Below are positions 8,563-17,669 of a stretch of 64,000 nt of DNA, piece by piece. The position numbers and the translations under genes were made by a program. The notes beneath the pieces were generated by a model. That model saw only the letters and a list, made by a program, of their open reading frames with translations, was not told where the DNA came from and searched no databases. How positions within the stretch are numbered: position 1 is the stretch's first letter; each line of letters begins with the position of its first letter. The stretch comes from Acidobacteriota bacterium (GTDB taxonomy: Bacteria > Acidobacteriota > Blastocatellia > Pyrinomonadales > Pyrinomonadaceae), in assembly GCA_018269005.1 (NCBI GenBank), contig JAFDVK010000023.1, positions 1-64,000 of the forward strand, written 5' to 3'.

Positions 8563-9738
8563 ATGCGAATAGGAGTTGACGCGAGTTGCTGGAGCAATAA
8601 GCGCGGCTTTGGTCGCTTTACGCGAGAACTTCTGAGCAGTTTGTTAGCGGCCGACACTCGTGATGAGTTCGTCTTCTTCGTTGATTCGCAGGCTGGTTGT
8701 GAAGCCGAATTTCCGTCTTCGGCAGAGGTTGTTGTAGCTCGTACAAATGCGTCGGCGGCTGAGGCGGCATCTGCTTCCGGGCGGCGTTCTGTACCTGATG
8801 TATTGTCCATGTCAAAGGCCGTTTGGCGGCATAAGGTCGACCTATTCTTCTTTCCGACGGTATATACTTTCTTTCCGATCTTTAATAGGACAAAGATCGT
8901 GTTGACGATCCATGACGTGATCGCTGAACATCATCCCGAATTGATCTTTCCAAATTCGCGTGCTCGGTTCTTTTGGAATCTAAAACTGAGAGTAGCAACC
9001 CGACAGGCGGACCTGCTCGCAACAGTATCGGAATTCTCGAAGACGGAGATTGCCGATTACTACAATTATCCGGCTTCAAAGATCCGGGTCATTACCGAGG
9101 CGGCCAAATCCGAGTTCAAAATGGTCTCTCGGGAGGCGCCAGCCCTGCTACCGGCAAAGAATGGAACTTCCGGTTCGGATGGATTCCTGCTCTACGTCGG
9201 CGGAATCAGCCCGCATAAGAATCTTAGCAAGCTCGTCGAAGCCTTCAAACAATTTCGGGATTGCGGTAAGGGGCAGCCGGTCAAACTGGTCTTAGTCGGC
9301 GACTATAAAGATGACCCCTTTTATTCGGCCTATCCAGGATTGATAGAACAGATTCGTGAGTATGGTATGGAGGACGAGATCGTCTTTACCGGGTTTATCC
9401 CTGACGATGAGTTGGTTCGACTCTACAATGAAGCGATCCTTCTCATCTTTCCGTCCATTGAAGAAGGGTTTGGTCTTCCTGCGATCGAGGCGATGGCTTG
9501 CGGCACGCCGGTAGTTGCGAGTCGGACGGGATCCCTTCCCGAGGTGGTTGGGCAGGCAGGACGATACTTCGATCCACACGACTCCGACGATATGGCGCGA
9601 GTGATCACGGATGTGGTGAAGAGTGAAGGCGCACGACGCAAGATGAGTTCTGACGGTATAGCTAGGGCTCGGCAGTTCAGTTGGGAAAGAGCGGCAAACG
9701 ACACTTTAGCGATATTTGAAGAGCTACGCACAAATTGA
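8563..9738 (+). CDS. Glycosyltransferase family 4 (GT-B)
   Basis: A 391-aa cytosolic GT-B enzyme. It begins MRIGVDASCW with the acceptor-side Gly-rich loop (NKRGFGRF). Around residue 205 is LLYVGGISPHKN, the usual start of the C-terminal nucleotide-sugar domain, then FTGFIPDDELVRLYNEA and the retaining GT4 EX7E signature in EEGFGLPAIEAMACGTPVV. It adds one sugar from an NDP-sugar to a lipid-linked glycan on the inner face of the membrane. Its stop overlaps the TTG start of the next GT4 gene, indicating a common transcript. Confidence 0.85.
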   Translation: MRIGVDASCWSNKRGFGRFTRELLSSLLAADTRDEFVFFVDSQAGCEAEFPSSAEVVVARTNASAAEAASASGRRSVPDVLSMSKAVWRHKVDLFFFPTVYTFFPIFNRTKIVLTIHDVIAEHHPELIFPNSRARFFWNLKLRVATRQADLLATVSEFSKTEIADYYNYPASKIRVITEAAKSEFKMVSREAPALLPAKNGTSGSDGFLLYVGGISPHKNLSKLVEAFKQFRDCGKGQPVKLVLVGDYKDDPFYSAYPGLIEQIREYGMEDEIVFTGFIPDDELVRLYNEAILLIFPSIEEGFGLPAIEAMACGTPVVASRTGSLPEVVGQAGRYFDPHDSDDMARVITDVVKSEGARRKMSSDGIARARQFSWERAANDTLAIFEELRTN

Positions 9739-11012
9739 GTTTTGTGGAAGACCGTCCGTTAAGATTTTGTATGGTGTCGACGTTCTATCCGCCATATAAC
9801 TTTGGCGGAGATGGGATGCACATCTACCGCCTTTCGAATGAACTTGCTCGACGCGGACATTCAGTCGATGTTTTCTATTGTGAAGATTCATTCGTGATGC
9901 TGAATGGAGGAGAACCGACAGGCTCCTTCCCTAATCATGACAACGTGAATTTGCACCCGTTGCGGAGCGGGTTCGGGATGCTTTCGCCGCTAGCCACTCA
10001 GCAGACGGGAATTCCGCTGTTTAAGAGCAAATTGAAGAGAGCTTTGTCGGAGGGCGACTACGATGTGATCCATTACAACAATATGTCGTTGATCGGGATA
10101 GCGGCATTGAGTTATGGCTCCGCGATCAAACTCTATACCGCTCACGAGCATTGGCTGGTATGTCCGATGCATGTGCTTTGGAAGCTCAACCGAGAGGTCT
10201 GCAAAAAAAAGAGCTGTACAGCCTGCCAACTTTCCGGAAAGAGGCCACCTCAGTTATGGCGTTATTCCGGGATGATGGATCGCAATCTGAAGCATATCGA
10301 TCGTTTTCTTTCGCCGAGCAGATTCTCTATCCGGAAGCATCTTGAATTGGGCTTTGATGCTCCGATCCAGCATCTTCCGTACTTCCTACCCAAACGTCCA
10401 GAGTCAAACGCTGTTGAAAGGGCTGTGGATAATGGAGGGCGGCCATATTTCCTATTTGTCGGTCGGCTTGAATATATAAAGGGTGTTCAGAATCTGATCG
10501 AGCCGTTCCGCAAGAACCCAGCGTTCGACCTTCTTGTTGCTGGTGATGGAGTTTTCCGGGAATCGCTTGAGGCTCAGGCAGCCGATTGCCCGAACATTAA
10601 ATTCCTGGGTCGACAGGATCAGGATTCGCTTAGTTGTCTCTATCGAGGTGCGAAAGCGGTCATTGTTCCGTCGATCTGTTATGAGACGTTCGGCATCGTT
10701 GTAATCGAGGCTTTTTCGCACAAGACACCGGTAATTGTGAATGACCTTGGAGCTCTACCAGAGGTTGTTCAAGACAGCGACGGCGGAATTATCTACAAAA
10801 CTGAACAAGAGCTTATCTCGGCGATAAATATGCTCGCAGGCGATCCTGAAAAGCGAAATGAATTTGGCGAGAATGGACATCGAGCGTACCTGAAATACTG
10901 GTGCGAAGAGCCGCACCTCGAAATGTATATGAAGTTGATCGAATCGGTCGTGGAAGAAAAGGAGCGAAAGGGACCTTATATTGCTGAACGGCAAGTCGCG
11001 AGAGCCTGCTAA
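9735..11012 (+). CDS. Glycosyltransferase family 4 (GT-B)
   Basis: A 425-aa GT4 enzyme. The start is a TTG overlapping the preceding stop by 4 nt; an in-frame GTG at 9744 is an alternative. The N terminus has FYPPYNFGGDGMHIYRLSNELARRGH, the acceptor-domain loop. The middle has a Cys-rich insert (CKKKSCTACQ), perhaps a metal-binding knuckle. The C-terminal domain has FLFVGRLEYIKGVQNL and the EX7E motif in CYETFGIVVIEAF. Overlaps the next gene by 32 nt. Sugar specificity is unknown. Confidence 0.85.
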   Translation: MSFVEDRPLRFCMVSTFYPPYNFGGDGMHIYRLSNELARRGHSVDVFYCEDSFVMLNGGEPTGSFPNHDNVNLHPLRSGFGMLSPLATQQTGIPLFKSKLKRALSEGDYDVIHYNNMSLIGIAALSYGSAIKLYTAHEHWLVCPMHVLWKLNREVCKKKSCTACQLSGKRPPQLWRYSGMMDRNLKHIDRFLSPSRFSIRKHLELGFDAPIQHLPYFLPKRPESNAVERAVDNGGRPYFLFVGRLEYIKGVQNLIEPFRKNPAFDLLVAGDGVFRESLEAQAADCPNIKFLGRQDQDSLSCLYRGAKAVIVPSICYETFGIVVIEAFSHKTPVIVNDLGALPEVVQDSDGGIIYKTEQELISAINMLAGDPEKRNEFGENGHRAYLKYWCEEPHLEMYMKLIESVVEEKERKGPYIAERQVARAC

Positions 11013-11766
11013 GTTTCGCGTTCCTATCATCACATATCATTCGATCGATGAGAGCGGCTCTGTCATCTCGACGGCTCGAGATGTGTTTGCGAGGCAGATC
11101 TCGACACTGGCAAACGCCGGATACGCTGCGATCACGCTTCGCGAGCTTGTATCTAGGATGAACAACAGAAGCTCGTTGCCGGAACGAGCGGTCGTCTTAA
11201 CCTTTGATGACGGTTTCAAGAATTTTTACTCCGAGGCATTTCCGATACTCAACGATCATGGTTACCGAGCGACAGTTTTTCTCGTTACCGATTTCTGCGG
11301 AAAACATAACGATTGGGCGGGAAATCCGCCGAAACTTCCACGAAGCGAGATCCTGAAATGGAGCGAAGTACGAGAGCTTAGCGGGAACGGTGTTGAGTTC
11401 GGCTCACACACGAAAACGCATCCGGACCTGACGCGAACATCTGCCGCAGTCCTGGAGGACGAGATCCTTAACTCCAAATCGGCACTTGACGATGCGCTCG
11501 GCACTGAGACAGTGTCATTTGCTTATCCGTTCGGGAGAATGAGCGAGGCCACAAGGGCAGTGGTTGCGGACAATTTCAAGGCTGCAGTTTCTACTGTGCT
11601 CGGTAAGGTAACTCCGCGCAGCGATCTATTCGAGTTAGAAAGGGTCGATGCTTACTATTTGTCAGATCAGCGTATTCTCGATCGGATAGAGACCCCGCTT
11701 TTCGACAACTATATGAGGGTTCGTCAGATTCTGCGAAAGGCAAAGTCCTTTGCTGCCAAGGTGTAG
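10981..11766 (+). CDS. Polysaccharide deacetylase (NodB/CE4 domain)
   Basis: A 261-aa carbohydrate esterase 4 protein that removes N-acetyl groups from amino sugars. Metal- and catalysis-related residues are visible: TFDDG at 74-78 (two Asp) and the H143-x-x-x-H147 pair in [14 protein letters not shown] follows near the end. It lacks a signal peptide and is therefore probably cytosolic, acting on an oligosaccharide intermediate. It starts (TTG) inside the end of the GT4 gene, so the two are likely co-translated. Confidence 0.8.
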   Translation: MLNGKSREPAKFRVPIITYHSIDESGSVISTARDVFARQISTLANAGYAAITLRELVSRMNNRSSLPERAVVLTFDDGFKNFYSEAFPILNDHGYRATVFLVTDFCGKHNDWAGNPPKLPRSEILKWSEVRELSGNGVEFGSHTKTHPDLTRTSAAVLEDEILNSKSALDDALGTETVSFAYPFGRMSEATRAVVADNFKAAVSTVLGKVTPRSDLFELERVDAYYLSDQRILDRIETPLFDNYMRVRQILRKAKSFAAKV

Positions 11767-11795
11767 CCGATCGGAAGGCAACAACAAGGAAGAAT

Positions 11796-12890
11796 ATGAA
11801 CATCGTTTCAAGAGTTACTCGTCACACAAAGCTTTCAGTAAGGGCGGTAAAGCATAGAACCATGCAAACACCACCTTTCATGATCATTTTTATCAATTCG
11901 ATCTGCAACCTTACTTGTGAGCATTGTTTCTATTGGAAGGAACTGAACAAGCGCAATGACTTGACGTTTGAGGAGTTTGAAAAGCTGTCGCTTGAGCTTG
12001 GTGACTTCGAGAACCTCAATCTGTCGGGTGGTGAGCCATTTATCCGAAAAGAGTTTGCCGAGATCTGTGAGCTGTTCATTAAGAACAATAACGTCAAGAA
12101 CATTTACGTCCCGACAAACGGCTACTTTACCGATCGAACCGAAGCGGCCCTGCGAAAGATACTCGAAGACAAGAATCTCAAACTTTTCGTCTGCGAGATA
12201 TCGCTCGACGGAATGCCCGACTATCACAATAAGTTTCGCGGCAATGCACAATCCTTCAAAAAGGCGATGGAGACGTATCAGATGCTGGCTCGTCTTCAAG
12301 CGGAGGATCCACGATTAAGAATTCACGCCAATACGGTCGCGATGAGCGAGAATATGGATGAGATCTGGAAGTTGACGGAGTATCTGCACGATAACTGTCC
12401 TGCGATGGAGCATCACAACCTAGCGATAATTCGCGGGGATCGAAAGAATCCCTCGCTGCAAGGGCCTCACCTTACGAAATACAAGGACCTTTATCGTCAT
12501 GTTGCCGAAGTGTGGAGCGACCGCGAAAAACGTCGTTTCGGAGCAAGTGTCGAACCGATGCTTCAATGGGCAAAGGTTAAAACGATCGAATCTGAAAGCC
12601 AATTTATACCTTGCAAGGCAGGCATCTTGACCGGCGTTGTGTATGCCAACGGCGATGTTAGCGTCTGCGAGCAGCATCGTCCGATCGGAAATCTGCGGAA
12701 GAATAGCTTCTTTGAAATCTGGGACTCCGAGAAGGCTGAAACGCTCCGGCAGGGGATCGCGGCCAAGGAATGCTACTGCACCAATGAAATATTCTTGTGG
12801 TCAAGCATTGTGTTTCAACCGGTACAACTTACAAGAGCTATGGTCGGCGCGCGTAAAGAGCGGACGGCGGTGGTAGTAGCTGACCGCTGA
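11796..12890 (+). CDS. Radical SAM protein with C-terminal SPASM-type cysteines
   Basis: A 364-aa radical SAM enzyme. The [4Fe-4S] motif CxxxCxxC is C37, C41 and C44 in [10 protein letters not shown], followed by the SAM-contacting LSGGEPF. The C-terminal part has a second cysteine set (FIPCKAG, VSVCEQH, CYC) like SPASM domains that hold auxiliary clusters. A strong AAGGAAG ribosome binding site precedes ATG 11796. Family members modify peptides or sugars. Flanked by a deacetylase and glycosyltransferases, it most likely acts on a sugar or is a cluster-associated oxidoreductase; no RiPP precursor is next to it. Confidence 0.75.
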   Translation: MNIVSRVTRHTKLSVRAVKHRTMQTPPFMIIFINSICNLTCEHCFYWKELNKRNDLTFEEFEKLSLELGDFENLNLSGGEPFIRKEFAEICELFIKNNNVKNIYVPTNGYFTDRTEAALRKILEDKNLKLFVCEISLDGMPDYHNKFRGNAQSFKKAMETYQMLARLQAEDPRLRIHANTVAMSENMDEIWKLTEYLHDNCPAMEHHNLAIIRGDRKNPSLQGPHLTKYKDLYRHVAEVWSDREKRRFGASVEPMLQWAKVKTIESESQFIPCKAGILTGVVYANGDVSVCEQHRPIGNLRKNSFFEIWDSEKAETLRQGIAAKECYCTNEIFLWSSIVFQPVQLTRAMVGARKERTAVVVADR

Positions 12891-12924
12891 AACGACTGGC
12901 TAACGGCTTCCTCACAAACTTCTC

Positions 12925-13968
12925 GTGTCAAGCTTTATACCCTTCATCACGGTCATAATTCCGGTTTACAACGGGCGCGATTTTCTGGGAAAGTGTCTTG
13001 GAGCACTTTTCGCGTCGAGCTATTCTTCTTTCGAAGTGCTTGTTGTCAACGACTGCTCTACGGATGACAGCCCCGAACTCGCACACGAGAAGGGGGCTAG
13101 AGTTATCTCAACTGCTGAGCGGTCAGGGCCCGGTGCCGCGCGCAATCTTGCTGCCGGAGCAGCAGCTGGGGAAGTGCTCGTGTTTGTCGATGCGGATGTA
13201 GTCGTAAAGCCGGATACGCTTGAGAAGATCGCAGCGAGATTCGAGGAAAGCCCGGATCTTGCCGCTTTATTCGGTTCTTACGACGATGAGCCTGCTGAAC
13301 GTAATTTCTTATCCCAATATAAGAATCTACAGCATCATTTTGTCCACCAACATTCGAATCCCGTGGCATCGACGTTTTGGTCGGGGCTCGGCGCAATGCG
13401 CCGCAAGGTATTCCTTCAACATCATGGCTTCGATCACGAAAAATTCTCTGAGCCTTCGATCGAAGATATAGATCTCGGCTCTCGGCTTCGAGCGGCAGGG
13501 CAACGAATACTTCTCGATCGTGACATTCAAGCAAAGCACCTGAAAAAGTGGACAGTCCGCTCGCACCTGCGGACTGAGATATTCTGCCGAGCCCTTCCGT
13601 GGTCCCGGCTAATTGTTGAAAAGCAGACCCTTATCAACGACATGAATTTGAAGACTGCGGATCGCTTGAGTGCGGTCCTAGTAGGGCTTCTCTTGGTCAT
13701 GCTACCGTTCATCTTTTGGCGGCCGTTGATCGGCGTACTATCGATCTGCATAGTTGCGGCATTTCTGTTTCTAAATCGGGAGATACTTCTTTTCTTCTGC
13801 CGTAAGAAGGGTCTTATGTTTGCAACAATGACCATACCGTGGCAAATGCTCTACTTCCTCTACGGCGGAGCAACGTTTGTATTGTGCTGGGTCTGGTACA
13901 GGTTGTTACGCCCCATGTCGATCGACAAGAGCACTGTCCAACAGGAGAAAATGAATGCCGGGAACTGA
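12925..13968 (+). CDS. Glycosyltransferase family 2 with C-terminal membrane segments
   Basis: A 347-aa GT-A enzyme starting at GTG. The N terminus has the family opening TVIIPVYNG, NDCSTDDSPE and the metal-binding DxD in FVDADVVV. The middle has GLGAMRRKVF, DIDLGSRL and AGQRILLD, typical of inverting GT2 enzymes. The last ~100 residues contain two to three hydrophobic helices, so the protein is membrane-bound. It overlaps the start of the next gene by 14 nt. Acceptor and donor are unknown. Confidence 0.8.
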   Translation: MSSFIPFITVIIPVYNGRDFLGKCLGALFASSYSSFEVLVVNDCSTDDSPELAHEKGARVISTAERSGPGAARNLAAGAAAGEVLVFVDADVVVKPDTLEKIAARFEESPDLAALFGSYDDEPAERNFLSQYKNLQHHFVHQHSNPVASTFWSGLGAMRRKVFLQHHGFDHEKFSEPSIEDIDLGSRLRAAGQRILLDRDIQAKHLKKWTVRSHLRTEIFCRALPWSRLIVEKQTLINDMNLKTADRLSAVLVGLLLVMLPFIFWRPLIGVLSICIVAAFLFLNREILLFFCRKKGLMFATMTIPWQMLYFLYGGATFVLCWVWYRLLRPMSIDKSTVQQEKMNAGN

Positions 13969-15628
13969 GGAGCGAGAAGGCTTCGTTCGGTTGGGCCCAC
14001 TCCGCATTACTCACGATATGGTGCTGGTGGCCATCATGGTGATTTTAGCCTTTGTGATCCGGCTGGAATCTATTCCGTCAAAGGCCGTACTAAATGGTGA
14101 CGGAATCTATTATACGATCCTTGGCGAAAAATTCTTCTCGGGAGACTTTGCCGGTGGGATCAGCGCATACTGGTCCCCCCTTTATTCTATTCTAACGGGT
14201 ATAGTAGAGTTTATTGGGGCAAACCGAGAGTTCGCCGGCAGGCTCGTCTCACTGCTCTCCGGCGCATTCGTTCTCGTCCCGTCCTTTCTCCTGATTCGTG
14301 ATTTCTACGGCCGGCGTGCGGCAATATTAGGAACTCTTCTCCTAATATTTGATCCTTCGTCAATAAGGGCGTCGGGCTGGGTCATGACCGAGTCGCTCTA
14401 CACTCTCGTCTTTGTCGGATTCATCCTTACAGGCTGGAGGGCAATACAGAACGACAGCAATAGATCGTTTTTCGGGACAGGAGTACTCATCGGAATCTCA
14501 TACCTAATTAAACCCGAGGCGATAGCATATGTGATCTTGCTTCCGCTTGTGTTTCTCGGACTCAGCATACTCCAACGTCGCCTAGTCCTTCGCAAGATTT
14601 TTACCAGCTGCCTCATTACCTTTGCGGGATTCTCAATCTTCTTCTTGCCTTACATTCTCTTTGTCCACGCCAAAACCGGAATTTGGACGATAAGCCAAAA
14701 GGTCACTATCAATCTTCCGGCTGCTGACTTCGATGGAGAACTTTTGAAGATCCTCAACGGGGAAAGGAAGACCATGAAGGATAAGGTTTGGGGTGATGAT
14801 TACGGTTCGGTGACACTCCAGCCGCAACCTGCACTTGCTCGCAACGAATCGGTGCCGTCGGATTCGCCCGGCTTACTTTCGGGCATAGCTGTGCTTGCGA
14901 AGAAAGCGATGTCGCAGCTTATTTGGCAGATCAGACGTTATTTACCTGCGATTTTACCGATCCCTCTTCTGTTTGTTGCCATCGCAGGATTCTTCAGCAA
15001 ACCGTGGACAAGAGAGCGGTTCTTTCACGACGCGTACCTTGCTTCTTTTGTTCTGGCGACGTTGACCGGTTATGCGATCTCGGCCGTCGAGCTTAGATAT
15101 CTCTTTCCCTTGATACCGATCGCAGCAGCTTGGGTCGGGATCGGAGCCATCGACCTTAGCGAGTGGGCGGCCAATTCAGCTCGCGCGATCCGGAACGGAA
15201 GAGACTTGCTTAGACCGATATATTTCCAAATCGGCCTTACGGTACTTCTCGTGTGCTCATTTGTCCCATTGTACGCGGCTTACATGCGGGCTGACACGAT
15301 CGACAATGTCCCGTATGAAGAAAAGGAAGCTGGGCTCTGGTTGAAAGACCATTCAGCTGTACCTAATCCTACGGTTATGTCGGCAAATATAACGGTTGCA
15401 TTCTACGCTTGCGCCAAACATATCTATCTTCCCGATGAAACACTTCCGACGATCGTGGCGTATGCAAAGGAGCGGAACACGAACTATCTAGTAGTCAGTC
15501 AACGAAGGATAAAGGATATGGTGTCTTCCGAACTCAGCGGCGTTGATGAAATCGCCGGACTAAGAGAGGTTTATCGAGACCAGCGTTATCCGGACCATCA
15601 AGTAGCGATATTCGAAGTGACGTACTAA
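13955..15628 (+). CDS. GT-C/GT39-like membrane glycosyltransferase (ArnT-like)
   Basis: A 557-aa polytopic membrane protein. After the first helix, NGDGIYYTILGEKFF supplies the acidic residue of the first periplasmic loop, then YWSPLYSI and WVMTESLY, all typical of dolichyl-phosphate-mannose/ArnT-like GT39 enzymes. The C-terminal ~120 residues are a soluble domain. It would use a polyprenyl-phosphate sugar on the outer face of the membrane. It is the last gene of the rightward block and converges on the leftward genes. Confidence 0.75.
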   Translation: MPGTEEREGFVRLGPLRITHDMVLVAIMVILAFVIRLESIPSKAVLNGDGIYYTILGEKFFSGDFAGGISAYWSPLYSILTGIVEFIGANREFAGRLVSLLSGAFVLVPSFLLIRDFYGRRAAILGTLLLIFDPSSIRASGWVMTESLYTLVFVGFILTGWRAIQNDSNRSFFGTGVLIGISYLIKPEAIAYVILLPLVFLGLSILQRRLVLRKIFTSCLITFAGFSIFFLPYILFVHAKTGIWTISQKVTINLPAADFDGELLKILNGERKTMKDKVWGDDYGSVTLQPQPALARNESVPSDSPGLLSGIAVLAKKAMSQLIWQIRRYLPAILPIPLLFVAIAGFFSKPWTRERFFHDAYLASFVLATLTGYAISAVELRYLFPLIPIAAAWVGIGAIDLSEWAANSARAIRNGRDLLRPIYFQIGLTVLLVCSFVPLYAAYMRADTIDNVPYEEKEAGLWLKDHSAVPNPTVMSANITVAFYACAKHIYLPDETLPTIVAYAKERNTNYLVVSQRRIKDMVSSELSGVDEIAGLREVYRDQRYPDHQVAIFEVTY

Positions 15629-15679
15629 TAGGCTCCAACCGCGTCATTCCCATAAACACGACATATTTTCCGGCTTTCA

Positions 15680-17407
15680 CTACCGACCGTAGATCGTGAT
15701 CACGCCGAAGGCCGGGATGCTTGCCGAGAGTGCTTGGCCTGGTGTGACGCTCGCGTCCGGTAGGGCTACGCCATACTCGTTCGCCGTTGTGTATGTAATT
15801 CCATAGGTGCCTGGCGGTAACCCTTGGATCGAGAATGACCCGCCGGATCCCGCCTTCACAACCACCACATACTTTCCGTTCGCGTTTACGAATCCTAGCG
15901 GATCAAAATTCTGATTTCCCGACAGAGCCTGGATGCGTCGGGATCCTGCTCGGATGAACTTAAAATACTGAGTTAGGAATTTTGTCTTGCTTCCCATCGT
16001 GATGACTGGGCTGGCCGGAACTGAATCGTCGATGACGAAGTATCTGTCCCCGCTATCAGGCCCCCAACTGATCGGACCCGCTAGGCAGAATTGTTGCCAC
16101 GAAGAATTTCTGCCTTGCTTGATATCCTGGTGGAGGGCGACATAATCCGCCCCGATCCATTCGAGCATTCCTACCCGCTTGTCATAAAGGATCGCCCTGT
16201 CAGAGATCTGCTGCAAGATCGAGCCCGATGCTCCCGTGTATCGATGATAAGAAAATTCGGAAACATACGACATTGCGCCGTTTGTTTGTGAGATCTGGTC
16301 AATATAACTTGGTGCATTCGATGCAGACGTTACTGACGGGGCCGTGAACGAGGGCGTGAAGCCATTGGCAACAAGTTTGTCTCCCGCAGTTTTGATCGCG
16401 GCGGCTACTTGGACGGCAGACCAATTTGCGGTAGATGTGTCCGGTTCGAGTACGACCTCCCAGGTGTCAGGAACGAATCCAAATACGGATTGCATATGCT
16501 GATACGTGGCGAGCACAAATTCTGCATACTCTGCCGGCGACGTCTTGTGCTCGAATGTCGATGATCCAAAATCAACGTAGTTCAGATTTACCCAAAGGCG
16601 TTCGCCACGAGCGGCCAACCGCTGCTTCATCGGCAGCACGACGTTGTTAATGCTGCTGTCCAGCTGCGAAAACTTAAATCCTGACGGATTGATATGGTTT
16701 GGGTCGGCATCGTCATTGATTATTTCGTAACGTTTCGCATTGTACTGACTCTCAGTAATTTGTCCTGCACGCCACTGTGCGAAATAATCAACGGGATTCT
16801 CGGCGCCGCTAAGGAGTTCAAGTCTGATCCGGTTAATTCCTAGATCATTCACTGCTGTATCAAATAGAGCGTCCTTGTAGTTATTCCAAGCCGGTGAAAA
16901 AAGCTGGCCTGCTTGGTCGGTCGCTTCCCATCCTCTCATTGTTTGGTACTTCACGTATGGGTTGAGGGCGATCGTGTTCCCGGTTGGCGTATTGATCGGG
17001 AAGTTGCGCACTACGACCGGCCGATCGATCGTGGTCTGAGCTCCGCCGGAGTTCACAGCTTTCGCCCGGAGAATGTGCTTTCCATTAGCCAAAGATGAGG
17101 TGTCCCATGCGAAATATACGACCGAATCAATAACGGTCGGTGAGACCGGGATACTTCCGATCTGCACGTTGTCGCACAGCAGGTCAACACGACTGATCCC
17201 GGACGGGTCGTTTGAATGGATAGCGACTGAGACTTGGCCTGACACTCGTCCGAGCTCTTTTGTTCGCAAAAAACTGACCGACGGAGAACTAAGGGTGTAT
17301 GAACCATTTGTACCAACATGAGCGCGACACGGCGTAACGAAAGTCGTGGCAAACGCGACTATAAGACCAAACGCAAAGGTCTTCGGCAATCTTGTGTAAT
17401 ACTTCAT
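15680..17407 (-). CDS. Secreted glycoside hydrolase, GH30/clan GH-A-like, with N-terminal Ig-like domain
   Basis: A 575-aa exported protein. Residues 1-29 form a signal peptide ending in CRA. Residues ~38-125 are an Ig-like domain (SGISRVDLLCD, WDTSSLANGKHILRAKAV). The catalytic (beta/alpha)8-like part begins at YQTMRGWEAT and contains GINRIRLELLSG. Candidate acid/base and nucleophile glutamates are in VVLEPDTS and MLEWIGADY. A beta-rich domain follows at the C terminus. It lies directly downstream of the polymerase fusion and may trim or degrade the exported polysaccharide. The family call rests on motif order only; GH39 or GH5 are alternatives. Confidence 0.7.
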   Translation of the reverse strand: MKYYTRLPKTFAFGLIVAFATTFVTPCRAHVGTNGSYTLSSPSVSFLRTKELGRVSGQVSVAIHSNDPSGISRVDLLCDNVQIGSIPVSPTVIDSVVYFAWDTSSLANGKHILRAKAVNSGGAQTTIDRPVVVRNFPINTPTGNTIALNPYVKYQTMRGWEATDQAGQLFSPAWNNYKDALFDTAVNDLGINRIRLELLSGAENPVDYFAQWRAGQITESQYNAKRYEIINDDADPNHINPSGFKFSQLDSSINNVVLPMKQRLAARGERLWVNLNYVDFGSSTFEHKTSPAEYAEFVLATYQHMQSVFGFVPDTWEVVLEPDTSTANWSAVQVAAAIKTAGDKLVANGFTPSFTAPSVTSASNAPSYIDQISQTNGAMSYVSEFSYHRYTGASGSILQQISDRAILYDKRVGMLEWIGADYVALHQDIKQGRNSSWQQFCLAGPISWGPDSGDRYFVIDDSVPASPVITMGSKTKFLTQYFKFIRAGSRRIQALSGNQNFDPLGFVNANGKYVVVVKAGSGGSFSIQGLPPGTYGITYTTANEYGVALPDASVTPGQALSASIPAFGVITIYGR

Positions 17408-17669
17408 TTTTGACTCGTCGGAACTACCAGAGTTTGTGTTCTGAATTATCTAAGATAAGAGCGGCTGATCACGCAGAACGGCTTTGACTCTTTGGGAGGC
17501 GGGGACTAAAACAACTAGCGGAAAATTCCGTAATAGTCCTAGTTTAACCTTTTTGGTCGCCGAATTGTCAAGTAAAGTTTCGGCGGTGCAGAATTCGCCG
17601 AGACGGATTCGATGAGCTGGGGAAGAGCAAAGGATGGAGGGTGTGGCTATCTTTATGAAAGATAGGCAC
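17408..17669 (-). other. Intergenic interval between glycosidase and polymerase fusion
   Basis: A 262-bp interval with no supported gene; the antisense and sense short frames have no family features. It probably holds the promoter of the secreted glycosidase. No strong hairpin or T tract was seen. Confidence 0.3.
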
